DNA of 40,845 bases from SZUA-584 sp964441275 (GTDB lineage Bacteria > Bacillota > Clostridia > Christensenellales > SZUA-584). Every line of letters starts with the position of its first letter. Position 1 is the first letter of the stretch. Positions 1-7,465 of the stretch are shown here, piece by piece. Position numbers and translations under genes: made by a program. The stretch spans positions 1 to 40,845 of the forward strand of contig CAYTUG010000019.1 in NCBI GenBank assembly GCA_964441275.1. Reading direction: 5' to 3'. Under the pieces are notes generated by a model. It made no database searches. It was given only the letters and a program-made list of their open reading frames with translations, and was not told where the DNA came from.

Positions 1-1209
1 CCAAATTCCGCATGGCGCAACGCAATATATATTGTCAGCGCTCTTTGCGTTTTGGTGGCGTTTGCACTTTGGGTACGTTACGGAAGAGACGATAAAATCT
101 TCCCAACTGTCGAGTTTTATCCTCCTGATAATATGACGCCTGCAGAAGCCGGTTATGTTATCGACGGCTGCGTTGACGATAAAGACGTAATATCGCTGAT
201 ATTGTACTGGGCTGACAAAGGATATTTGAATATTGTCGAGAAAGGCAAAAACGAGTTTGAACTCGTCAAGTTAAAACAGCTCGACCAAGGAAAGAGTTTT
301 GAGCTGCCCATGTTTAATAAGCTGTTTGCCAAAGGCGATTCAGTCGCTTTATCCAGCCTCAAATATTCTTTTTATACTACAATGGCAGTTACAAAAACGG
401 CTGTAAGCAATTATTTTGCGGGATCGAAAGACAGGATGATCTACACAAATGAATCTAAACGCGCACGCAGAGCAATGAGCGTAATTACAATGATTCCAAT
501 TGCTTTGACGCTATTTTGGGTAATATATTCGTACACTTATTGTTTATTGACATCTTTCTTTGTTGCCATCATCGGCGGATGGATTATCAGCTTCCCGTTG
601 GTGCTGATAATAAACGTAGCCGCAAAGTGGCGATCTACAAAACGCGGCAGGCGCTACGCGCAGCTTCTTGGCTCAATACTGGTGCTGGTTACGGCGTTAG
701 CGTTGTATATCACTATATTTTCAAAAAGCGTTAGCCTCGGCGTTTTGGCGTCCACGGTGGCAGCAACCTTGATATTGCTTGTGCTAACTCTTATTATGCA
801 TAAACACACGAAACAAGGTGCGCAATGGTTGGCGAAGCTTATCGGGTTTAAAGAATTTATCGAAAAGGCCGAAAAAGACAGAATAAAATTGCTTGTCGAG
901 CAAAACCCGTCTTACTTTTATAATGTTCTGCCTTACGCTTATGTACTGGGCGTAACGGATAAATGGGCCAAAAACTTTGAAGGAATAGGCATTAAACCGC
1001 CAAATTGGTACACCGGCAGCTATGGGTCTGCAATGTTTAACTCTATGGTTTTCACGTCTTTGATAACTCGCAACATGTCAAGCTTTCGCAACACCTTGAT
1101 ATCAAGACCAAGCTCAAGCGGGAGCGGCGGCTTTGGCGGCGGCAGCTTCGGCGGGGGAGGATTTAGCGGCGGCGGCTTTGGCGGCGGAGGAGCAGGGCGC
1201 AGTTGGTAG
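1..1209 (+). CDS. DUF2207 family membrane protein, 5' end cut by window edge
   Basis: The frame is open from base 1, so the N-terminal part lies outside the window and about 402 residues are visible. A transmembrane segment lies at the very start (VSALCVLVAFALWV). Next comes a soluble region resembling the DUF2207 core (FPTVEFYPPDNMTPAEAGYV, then a winged-helix-like stretch), then two or three hydrophobic helices in the middle. The protein ends in a glycine-rich tail with repeated GGGSFGGG-like units and a final GRSW. This layout is typical of DUF2207 (YciQ-like) predicted membrane proteins, whose function is not established. The Gly-rich tail is common in the family and need not mean anything special. 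Confident on family, none on function. Confidence 0.8.
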   Translation, partial: PNSAWRNAIYIVSALCVLVAFALWVRYGRDDKIFPTVEFYPPDNMTPAEAGYVIDGCVDDKDVISLILYWADKGYLNIVEKGKNEFELVKLKQLDQGKSFELPMFNKLFAKGDSVALSSLKYSFYTTMAVTKTAVSNYFAGSKDRMIYTNESKRARRAMSVITMIPIALTLFWVIYSYTYCLLTSFFVAIIGGWIISFPLVLIINVAAKWRSTKRGRRYAQLLGSILVLVTALALYITIFSKSVSLGVLASTVAATLILLVLTLIMHKHTKQGAQWLAKLIGFKEFIEKAEKDRIKLLVEQNPSYFYNVLPYAYVLGVTDKWAKNFEGIGIKPPNWYTGSYGSAMFNSMVFTSLITRNMSSFRNTLISRPSSSGSGGFGGGSFGGGGFSGGGFGGGGAGRSW

Positions 1210-1253
1210 ATAAGCACATCGGTTTGAATCTAATGATGTTTTGATTCTGCACA

Positions 1254-1280
1254 TGCCCCGTATGCAATGTATACGGGGCA
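1254..1280. terminator. hairpin after the DUF2207 gene
   Basis: A perfect 10-bp inverted repeat (TGCCCCGTAT / ATACGGGGCA) with a 7-nt loop sits 45 bases after the stop codon. No T-run follows on either strand, so it may be a transcript-end stabiliser or a weak terminator rather than a classic intrinsic terminator. Confidence 0.45.
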
Positions 1281-1310
1281 TAACTATACGCCGATGTCCG
1301 CTTGATATTC

Positions 1311-1349
1311 TAAAAACAAGAAAGACTGCCAACGGCTTGCCGGCAGTCT
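1311..1349 (-). terminator. intrinsic terminator of trpB
   Basis: Read on the minus strand, an AGACTGCC / GGCAGTCT stem (1323-1349) is followed by a T-rich stretch (1311-1322). It lies just downstream of the trpB stop codon. Confidence 0.75.
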
Positions 1350-1377
1350 AATTTACTATTGTTTATAAGTTAAACCG

Positions 1378-2742
1378 TCAAATAGTCGGAATAGTGGCAA
1401 ACCCCTGTTCTAACATTTCATCGGTATACTCAATGTCGGTTAGGTTGCCCTGCAGATATTCCTCGTATGCGGCAAGATCAAAATTTCCGTGCCCCGAAAG
1501 GTTGAAGAATATTGTTTTTGCCTCTCCGCTCTCTTTGCATTCAAGCGCTTTAGCAATAACGTGTGCGATTGCATGCGCAGATTCGGGCGCAGGCAAAATA
1601 ATCTCGTTGCGGGCAAACAATAGTGCCGCTTTAAACACATCGGTTTGGTTGACAGCTGCCGCGCCAACTATACCGTCATGATAAAGCTGCGATAACAGAG
1701 GCGAATCACCATGATAGCGCAATCCGCCGGCGTGTATGCCTGCGGGTATAAAATTGTGCCCAAGAGTGTACATCATCGCTATAGGCGCCATTTGTGCAGT
1801 ATCGCCATAATCGTATGCGAACTTGCCTCTGGTAAGTTTCGGGCATGCCGTTGGTTCTACCGCAACAAATTCTGTTTTTATGCCTGTTTTGATTCTGTCA
1901 TGCACAAAAGGAAACGCACAGCCCGAAAAGTTTGAACCGCCGCCATTGCAGCCAATAACCATATCCGGATATTCGTCTATTTTCTCAAATTGTTTTTTTG
2001 CCTCTAACCCGATTATTGACTGATGCAGCATTACATGGTTTAAAACGCTTCCAAGGGCGTAGTGCGTATCATCGCGCATAGCCGCGTCTTCAACAGCTTC
2101 AGATATTGCAATGCCAAGGCTTCCCAACGAATTTGGATCGTGCTTTAGTATTGCGCGCCCCGCGTTTGTTTTGTTTGAAGGGCTTGCGTAAATCTGCGCA
2201 CCGTACGTTTGCATAAGAATTTTTCTGTACGGTTTTTGGTCGTATGAAACCCGGACCATATACACTATGCATTCAAGGTCAAACATTGCGCACGAAATAG
2301 CAAGAGCGCTTCCCCATTGCCCCGCACCCGTTTCTGTGGACAGCCTTTTTATACCCTCTATCTTGTTATAATAGGCCTGTGCGACAGCGGTGTTCAGTTT
2401 ATGGCTTCCCGAAGGGTTTGCGCCTTCGTACTTGTAATAGATTTTTGCAGGCGTATCAAGCGCTTTTTCAAGCCTGTAAGCCCGCACCAACGGTGAGGGC
2501 CGAAACGCTGCGTAAATTTCCCTGATCTCTTTCGGGATGTCGATGTAACGTTCGGTTGATACCTCTTGCTCAATCAACGCCTTTGCAAACAACGGCTCTA
2601 AATCGGCAGGCACCGCAGGTTTTTGGGTTGCCGGATGCAAATAAGGCAAAGGCTTATTTGGCATATCCGCAACAATGTTGTAATACTGCTTTGGCAGTTC
2701 GTCCTCGGTTAAAAAAACCTGGTTGGGAATTCTTTTGCTCAT
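1378..2742 (-). CDS. trpB: TrpB2-type tryptophan synthase beta chain (PLP enzyme)
   Basis: 454 residues. It should condense indole with serine to give tryptophan, using pyridoxal phosphate. The PLP lysine lies in GSHKLN (about K115) and the phosphate-binding loop is GCNGGGSNF. The long N-terminal section and the overall length of about 450 residues fit the TrpB2 (TrpB-like) branch, not the ~400-residue TrpB1 that pairs with TrpA. No trpA or other trp gene is nearby, so indole salvage is a reasonable inference. The start is the ATG at 2742: an AGGAG site lies 10 nt upstream, and an upstream in-frame start at 2784 would fall inside the leader hairpins. It has its own consensus promoter and leader (2743-2883). 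Confidence 0.9.
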   Translation of the reverse strand: MSKRIPNQVFLTEDELPKQYYNIVADMPNKPLPYLHPATQKPAVPADLEPLFAKALIEQEVSTERYIDIPKEIREIYAAFRPSPLVRAYRLEKALDTPAKIYYKYEGANPSGSHKLNTAVAQAYYNKIEGIKRLSTETGAGQWGSALAISCAMFDLECIVYMVRVSYDQKPYRKILMQTYGAQIYASPSNKTNAGRAILKHDPNSLGSLGIAISEAVEDAAMRDDTHYALGSVLNHVMLHQSIIGLEAKKQFEKIDEYPDMVIGCNGGGSNFSGCAFPFVHDRIKTGIKTEFVAVEPTACPKLTRGKFAYDYGDTAQMAPIAMMYTLGHNFIPAGIHAGGLRYHGDSPLLSQLYHDGIVGAAAVNQTDVFKAALLFARNEIILPAPESAHAIAHVIAKALECKESGEAKTIFFNLSGHGNFDLAAYEEYLQGNLTDIEYTDEMLEQGFATIPTI

Positions 2743-2760
2743 CTTTTCTCTTCTCCTTTT

Positions 2761-2840
2761 TCTTGTTATTATTTGCGTTAACAAGAATTATCCGCTCTCA
2801 TCTAATCTCGTCTCATATTAAGAAGTTTTTGATATTCTTG
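2761..2840 (-). promoter_or_regulatory. trpB leader with (G/U)AG triplets and two mutually exclusive hairpins
   Basis: In the minus-strand transcript four triplets GAG, GAG, UAG, GAG (plus-strand 2812-2814, 2807-2809, 2802-2804, 2797-2799) occur at exact 5-nt steps. They lie inside a hairpin formed by CAAGAAU (2834-2840) and AUUCUUG (2782-2788). The second arm overlaps UCUUGUUA (2779-2786), which can instead pair with UAACAAGA (2761-2768) directly before the AAAAGGAG ribosome site. The two hairpins cannot form together. Two further GAG triplets lie in the ribosome-site region. The spacing resembles TRAP-type RNA targets, but real TRAP sites have about 11 triplets, so the ligand is unknown. 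Confidence 0.45.
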
Positions 2841-2853
2841 AAAACTATATTGC

Positions 2854-2883
2854 ATTATACGCCTGGTAAACATCTATTGTCAA
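2854..2883 (-). promoter_or_regulatory. sigma-A promoter for trpB
   Basis: On the minus strand TTGACA (2878-2883), an 18-bp spacer and TATAAT (2854-2859). Both hexamers are perfect consensus. It implies a leader of roughly 105 nt. Confidence 0.85.
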
Positions 2884-3040
2884 CAAAAATGCAAGAATAT
2901 GTTGTTTATGTAGATTTTCCGTCACCTGCCAGGTTAAATACAACCGTGTGACAGATGTAGGGTTGCAGAAGTTTGGCAAATGCCGAAACAATTTTTAACA
3001 TTAGCATATTGAAAAAAATACTGGCGAAAACTTTTTGTAT

Positions 3041-3051
3041 TGTGGTATAAT
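3041..3051 (+). promoter_or_regulatory. extended -10 promoter for tRNA-Ala
   Basis: TATAAT at 3046-3051 is preceded by TG one base upstream (extended -10). The -35 match is poor (TGGCGA at 3022-3027, 18-bp spacing). It lies 49 bases before the tRNA. Confidence 0.6.
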
Positions 3052-3100
3052 ATCACTCGGTTAATTGAGCGCTCAATAATCGCTTTTGTGCAAATACTGT

Positions 3101-3176
3101 GGGGCATTGGCTCAGCTGGTAGAGCGCTGCGTTCGCAATGCAGAGGTCAGCGGTTCGATCCCGCTATGCTCCACCA
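3101..3176 (+). tRNA. tRNA-Ala (anticodon CGC)
   Basis: 76 nt with an encoded CCA. The acceptor stem GGGGCAT / ATGCTCC includes the G3:U70 wobble pair, the classic alanine identity element. The anticodon loop is TTCGCAA, giving CGC, and the T-arm is AGCGG-TTCGATC-CCGCT. It reads GCG codons. It is a single tRNA with its own promoter and terminator. Confidence 0.97.
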
Positions 3177-3202
3177 CAGCAAAAAATTATTTAACCGCCC
3201 TC

Positions 3203-3241
3203 AAAGGCTGCCTTACATTATTGACAGCCTTTGTTGTTTTT
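3203..3241 (+). terminator. intrinsic terminator of tRNA-Ala
   Basis: AAAGGCTG (3203-3210) pairs with CAGCCTTT (3225-3232) and is followed by GTTGTTTTT. Confidence 0.8.
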
Positions 3242-3601
3242 ACGGCCTTAAAACGGTTTGTTAAATTTCATTATAATAATACAGCAGCGTTAACTGCATA
3301 TAATTCTTGTTTAAACAGCAGCGTTATTTTAATCAAATTATTATAGTGCAGACTATTGTGTGTAAGGCGCTGACAAGCGGCTGCGGCAAAATAATAGCTT
3401 TTTGTCGCCAATTCCGGGAAAATGCCGCCTAAGAAAGCTAACCGCTATGCGGAGCAGATTAATTGACAGCGCATGTATACAGCTTTTGCAGGTTGTAACA
3501 TACCGCAATTAGTAGTAAAATAATTAGAATCAAAAATTATATCGTATGCCGCTTTTGGCTCATTTTTGTTAGCGGTCTGTTGAATATTTGGAGGTTTTGC
3601 A
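3242..3601 (+). other. gene-free leader region before the homocysteine cassette
   Basis: 360 bases with no supported gene. It holds a -10-like TATAAT (3272-3277) without a good -35, a 12-nt direct repeat (3281-3292 and 3315-3326), and a possible stem GCGGCA (3383-3388) / TGCCGC (3423-3428). The GGAGG ribosome site is at 3590-3594. None of the riboswitch cores I know (S-box, cobalamin, T-box) is recognisable. Confidence 0.5.
3281..3326 (+). repeat. 12-nt direct repeat in hcy leader
   Basis: ACAGCAGCGTTA occurs at 3281-3292 and again at 3315-3326 (34-nt period, about three helical turns), just downstream of a -10-like TATAAT. This geometry would suit a dimeric regulator. No such regulator is identified. 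Confidence 0.45.
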
Positions 3602-4765
3602 GTGGCTAAAACAATTGCAGAAATTAACGAAAAATTAAAACAAGGCAAAGCCGTGGTGTTTACCGCCGAGCAAGCCGTTGAAATGGCATCTGTTAAAAGC
3701 ATTTCTGAATGCGCTAAAAAAATAGACATCGTTACAACGGCTACTTTTGGCGCGATGTGCTCGTCGGGCGCCATGCTTAACTTCGGACATTCCGAGCCTC
3801 CCATACGTATGAGCGAAATTACTTTAAACGGCGTTCAGGCCTATGGAGGTTTGGCGGCGGTAGATACTTATATAGGGGCGACACAACCCGGCAAAAGCAC
3901 AGGTATCGAATACGGCGGGGCGCATGTAATCGAAGATCTCGTTGCCGGAAAAGAAGTTGAGTTGTGCGCGCAATCAAACGGAACAGATTGTTACACACGC
4001 AAATACATCAAAACTAAAGTTACGCTTAAAGATTTAAACCAAGCGTATCTTTTCAACCCGCGCAATGCGTATCAAAACTATTCTGCCGCAACCAATGCCA
4101 CCAAGAAGATTAAGAGAACCTACATGGGCACTCTGCTCCCTAATATGGGCAACATAACGTATTCGACTGCGGGGGCGCTGTCCCCTTTGCTTAAAGACCC
4201 TAAGCTGCGCACAATAGGCATCGGCACCCGTATCTTTTTGTGCGGAGGCGAGGGTTATGTTGCGTTTGAAGGCACGCAAGCGGTTAATAAGTTTAGCAGG
4301 TTGGAAAATTCCGACGTCTGTTACGCAGGCTATACTCTTGCGCTTATTGGCGATCTGAAAGGCATGAAAAGCGAATATATTAAAGCCGCCGTATTTGAAG
4401 GATACGGAACAACGCTATATGTAGGCATTGGAATACCCATTCCCGTTATTGACGAGCAAATGATGGAAGATTTAGCGATGCCGGACAGCAGGCTTTACAC
4501 CAATGTTTATGATTACGGCATAAGCTCGCGCAATCGCGAGCCGCTTGGGCAGGTTTCGTATGCACAGCTGCGCTCGGGCGAAATCGAACTTTGCGGAAAA
4601 AAAATAAAAACAGCGCCTCTTTCAAGTCTCTATAAGGCGCGCCAGATCGCCTCTGAGTTAAAACAAAAGCTGCTTGACGGCAGCTTTGTAATGACCCAGC
4701 CGGCCGCCCCGCTTAGCGTTCATGACGATCTTAATGTGCTTAATTCTGCAGAGGAGTCAATCTGA
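3602..4765 (+). CDS. homocysteine biosynthesis protein, DUF39/HcyBio family
   Basis: 387 residues. DUF39 (COG1900) proteins are known, mainly from work in methanogens, to take part in making homocysteine from aspartate semialdehyde and sulfide in anaerobes, together with a NIL-ferredoxin partner. Matching features include the N-terminal EINEKLKQGKAVVFTAEQ, the cysteine in ATFGAMCSSGAML, the NFGHSEPPIRM motif and the GIGTRIFLCGGEGYV segment. The GTG start is fixed by GGAGG at 3590-3594. Its stop overlaps the next start (TGATG, 4763-4767), so the pair is translationally coupled. No membrane segment is seen, so it is probably cytoplasmic. Confidence 0.9.
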   Translation: MAKTIAEINEKLKQGKAVVFTAEQAVEMASVKSISECAKKIDIVTTATFGAMCSSGAMLNFGHSEPPIRMSEITLNGVQAYGGLAAVDTYIGATQPGKSTGIEYGGAHVIEDLVAGKEVELCAQSNGTDCYTRKYIKTKVTLKDLNQAYLFNPRNAYQNYSAATNATKKIKRTYMGTLLPNMGNITYSTAGALSPLLKDPKLRTIGIGTRIFLCGGEGYVAFEGTQAVNKFSRLENSDVCYAGYTLALIGDLKGMKSEYIKAAVFEGYGTTLYVGIGIPIPVIDEQMMEDLAMPDSRLYTNVYDYGISSRNREPLGQVSYAQLRSGEIELCGKKIKTAPLSSLYKARQIASELKQKLLDGSFVMTQPAAPLSVHDDLNVLNSAEESI

Positions 4766-5184
4766 TGGAAAAAATACGTATTAAACTTGGGTTGGCTTTT
4801 CCGCCCGAGAAAACAGATAAACCTATAGTCACCAATTTAGTGCGCTACAATGTCAGCTTTAATATTCTAAAAGCCTCGATTTCACCCGGCAAAACAGGGC
4901 ATATAATAATAGAGCTCGAGGGAAAGCAAAGTGATATTGAAAAAAGCCTTGGGTATCTGAACAGCCAAGATATAACCGTTAAGATATATACGGACAGCGT
5001 TGTCCGGTACGAAGAAAAATGTATGCACTGCGGAGCATGCACCGCCGTATGCCCCTCGGGCGCATTAGTTATGAACAAACAAACGTGGGAACTTGAATTT
5101 AATATGGATAAGTGTTTGCTTTGCGGACACTGCGTGCGTGCATGCCCGACACGAGCAATCAAAAACTTTGACGACGAAATTTGA
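4765..5184 (+). CDS. NIL domain / 4Fe-4S ferredoxin partner of HcyBio
   Basis: 139 residues. The N-terminal ~75 residues form a NIL (ACT-like) domain. The C-terminal part has two 4Fe-4S motifs, CMHCGACTAVCPSGA and CLLCGHCVRACPTRA. NIL-ferredoxins are encoded beside DUF39 in many anaerobes and are thought to carry the electrons or persulfide chemistry for sulfur insertion into homocysteine. The ATG overlaps the previous stop by one base, with GAGGAG (4751-4756) as ribosome site. Confidence 0.9.
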   Translation: MEKIRIKLGLAFPPEKTDKPIVTNLVRYNVSFNILKASISPGKTGHIIIELEGKQSDIEKSLGYLNSQDITVKIYTDSVVRYEEKCMHCGACTAVCPSGALVMNKQTWELEFNMDKCLLCGHCVRACPTRAIKNFDDEI

Positions 5185-5899
5185 CAACCGTAACGAATAC
5201 AGGCGGGTAATAGCTTCGGATTTGTTGTGCTGGAATACGCAACACAAACAGACCGAGCTTTTTGTTTGCGCTAAAAACAAATATGAGTATTTAACGCACA
5301 AAAAAGTTGTCGAATTGTACAAAATACTTGAAAAATACATAAGGCTGCATCCGCAGTTTTTAAAAAGCTTTGAGCCGGTTGAACCCCAAATAAATGCGCC
5401 TTTGGTTGTCAAGGATATGTGCTCCGCCTCTAAAATGGCCGGCGTTGGACCGATGGCTGCGGTTGCGGGAGCGTTTGCAGCTCATGTTGGTTTTGCCTTG
5501 CTGAAAAAAACACAGCAATGCATTGTTGAAAACGGAGGCGATATTTTCATTAAATCCGACTCGCCCAAAACCGTAGCGATATATGCCGGCAAAAGCGCTT
5601 TAAGCATGAAAATAGGGATAATTGTAAACTCGGGTTGGGCGCCCGTTTCGGTATGCACGTCTTCCGCAACCGTGGGACACTCAGTAAGCCTTGGAAAATC
5701 CGACGCCGCAGTGGTGTTATCCCACAACGCATGTTTGGCGGACGCATGTGCAACCCGGCTTGGCAACGAAATAAAAACAGCGGCGGATATAAAGCGCGCG
5801 CTTGAGTTGATTACGGCAATCAAAGGCGTTATTGGTGCGGTTGCAATAGCAGGCGGCGATTGCGGCGCATCGGGCAATATTCAATTGGAGCAGCTATAG
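5168..5899 (+). CDS. UPF0280 family protein (COG2122, ApbE-like fold)
   Basis: About 243 residues from a TTG at 5168. The family signatures GVGPMAAVAGAFAAHVG and IVENGGDIFIKS are clear. A COG2122 protein has been implicated in efficient sulfide use in a methanogen, so its place as third gene of this cassette fits homocysteine synthesis. The start is uncertain. The frame is open back to an ATG at 5093, but that would overlap the ferredoxin by 92 bases and add residues unlike the family. The TTG at 5168 overlaps by 17 bases and has no clear ribosome site, so coupling is likely. Confident on family, weak on start. Confidence 0.82.
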   Translation: MTTKFDNRNEYRRVIASDLLCWNTQHKQTELFVCAKNKYEYLTHKKVVELYKILEKYIRLHPQFLKSFEPVEPQINAPLVVKDMCSASKMAGVGPMAAVAGAFAAHVGFALLKKTQQCIVENGGDIFIKSDSPKTVAIYAGKSALSMKIGIIVNSGWAPVSVCTSSATVGHSVSLGKSDAAVVLSHNACLADACATRLGNEIKTAADIKRALELITAIKGVIGAVAIAGGDCGASGNIQLEQL

Positions 5900-5915
5900 C
5901 TCCAGGAATTGATTT

Positions 5916-5943
5916 TTGAACAGTGAAGCTGTACAATTATAAC
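5916..5943 (+). promoter_or_regulatory. promoter of sua5, possibly giving a leaderless mRNA
   Basis: TTGAAC (5916-5921), 16-bp spacer, TATAAC (5938-5943). Only six bases separate the -10 from the ATG at 5950, and no ribosome site is visible before it. Confidence 0.55.
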
Positions 5944-5949
5944 TAACAG

Positions 5950-6966
5950 ATGATAAATATGACAAAAGAAACCGTAATAGAAAAAGCGGCTAAAGCAATA
6001 AAAAAAGGTGAGGTTGTCGCGCTGCCCACCGAAACGGTGTACGGTCTTGGCGCTAACACCTACGACAAAGAAGCTGTATCAAAAATTTTTGCCGCAAAAG
6101 GCAGGCCTGCGGACAATCCGCTTATAGTGCATGTGGACAGCTTGATTATGGCCGGTATGCTTGGCGTCTTAAACAAGGACGCGCAAAGCTTGGCGCAGAA
6201 TTTTTGGCCAGGGCCTCTTACATTGGTTGTGCCAAGCAAAGGGCTTGTTCCGGATATTGTAACAGCGGGGCTTAAAACTATCGCGCTTAGAATGCCCGAT
6301 AACGATATTGCGTTAAGCTTGATATCGGCGGCGCAAGTGCCCATAGCTGCCCCGAGCGCCAACAAATCGGGCAGCCCAAGCCCCACAAGCGCCGCACATG
6401 TTTATTTGGATTTTGGCGATAAGTTTATGGTGCTCGACGGCGGAGAATGCGCAATTGGAATTGAATCAACCGTAATAGAGCTTTCGAAAGGCACGCCCGT
6501 TATACTGCGCCCCGGAGCGGTAACTCAAAATATGATAGAATCATGCATAGGCGATGTGCTTTGCGCCAATGCTTTTGCGCCAAACACGCAGCAAGCTCCG
6601 GCGGCTCCGGGCATGAAATACCGGCACTATGCTCCTTTAGCGCAGGTTACGGTAGTGGAAGGCGAGCCTTCCTCCGCTATCGAGGCAATTAAATATCTTT
6701 TTGATAAAGATACGAAAAAGGGTGACAAACCGCTTATTATGGCGTCCCGGGAAAACAAAAGGTTCTATGGCCGCAGAGATATTTTGGTTACGGGCAGTTT
6801 AGAAAATCCCGCCGAAGCCGCTAAAAACTTATATTCTTTGCTTCGTATGGCTGATGAAATGTTTTATTCGCATATATACTTTGAAGCGGTTGCTAAAGTC
6901 GGCATCGGTTTTGCCGTTATGAACAGGGTTTACAAGGCGGCGGCATATAACATTGTTAAAGTTTAA
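5950..6966 (+). CDS. sua5: threonylcarbamoyl-AMP synthase, Sua5/YwlC type
   Basis: 338 residues. It makes threonylcarbamoyl-AMP from threonine, bicarbonate and ATP, the first step of the t6A37 tRNA modification. The N-terminal YrdC domain has the KKGEVVALPTETVYGLGA motif, AAKGRPADNPLIVHV and the SANKSGSPSPT segment. The GMKYRHYAPLA stretch introduces the C-terminal Sua5 domain, so this is the long form and not the short TsaC. Two starts are possible, ATG 5950 or ATG 5959, and neither has a clear ribosome site. It heads a plus-strand run with a phosphatase gene, as ywlC and ywlE neighbour each other in Bacillus. Confidence 0.93.
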   Translation: MINMTKETVIEKAAKAIKKGEVVALPTETVYGLGANTYDKEAVSKIFAAKGRPADNPLIVHVDSLIMAGMLGVLNKDAQSLAQNFWPGPLTLVVPSKGLVPDIVTAGLKTIALRMPDNDIALSLISAAQVPIAAPSANKSGSPSPTSAAHVYLDFGDKFMVLDGGECAIGIESTVIELSKGTPVILRPGAVTQNMIESCIGDVLCANAFAPNTQQAPAAPGMKYRHYAPLAQVTVVEGEPSSAIEAIKYLFDKDTKKGDKPLIMASRENKRFYGRRDILVTGSLENPAEAAKNLYSLLRMADEMFYSHIYFEAVAKVGIGFAVMNRVYKAAAYNIVKV

Positions 6967-6980
6967 GAAAGGCATTGGCG

Positions 6981-7436
6981 ATGAACGTTCTTTTTGTTTG
7001 CACCGGCAATATATGCAGAAGCCCTATGGCGCAGGGTTTAGCTTTAAACTGTAGCCGTTCAAAGTTAATCAATTTCAAATCGGCGGGAACGTATGCGCCC
7101 GAGGGCGCGCCCGCATCAAGAGAGGCGATCAGCGTGCTCGCCGAGTTGGCGGTTGATATTAAAAACCATACCGCAAAACAGTATGATAACAAAACCGGAG
7201 CTTGGGCAGACCTAATCTTGGCTATGGAAGCGCATCATATTGAGGATATGAAAGCAATTACTTCAGGTTATGCGTTTAAGATGCACACCATGTTAGGATA
7301 CGCAGCAGGAATAGAAGGCAATTCTAAATCGTCAATGTACAATATTGCCGACCCGTATGCAATGTCAATTGAATTCTACAGAAAAACCCGTGACCAGATA
7401 GCAAATGCGCTAAAAGAAATACTAAATCGAATATAA
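6981..7436 (+). CDS. low-molecular-weight protein-tyrosine phosphatase family
   Basis: 151 residues. The N-terminal P-loop is VCTGNICRSP with catalytic C7, and a likely general acid Asp lies in IADPY near the C-terminus. The arginine phosphatase YwlE has Thr at the position held here by Ile (GNICRS), so tyrosine-type specificity is more likely from sequence, though unproven. ATG 6981 is chosen over an upstream TTG at 6975 because AAGAAAGG (6965-6972) is well spaced and the family starts right before the P-loop. It lies 14 bases after sua5 and is probably cotranscribed. Confidence 0.9.
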   Translation: MNVLFVCTGNICRSPMAQGLALNCSRSKLINFKSAGTYAPEGAPASREAISVLAELAVDIKNHTAKQYDNKTGAWADLILAMEAHHIEDMKAITSGYAFKMHTMLGYAAGIEGNSKSSMYNIADPYAMSIEFYRKTRDQIANALKEILNRI

Positions 7437-7465
7437 CAACAAGCAGGGTGTGAGGGGAAAAAATA

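Noticed and set aside
2743..2950. T-box leader for trpB
   Set aside because: No AGGGTGG-type T-box sequence or matching antiterminator is present on the minus strand.
3242..3601. SAM, cobalamin or other known riboswitch before the homocysteine cassette
   Set aside because: I looked for the S-box and cobalamin core sequences and found neither; only the weak stem and direct repeat reported above remain.
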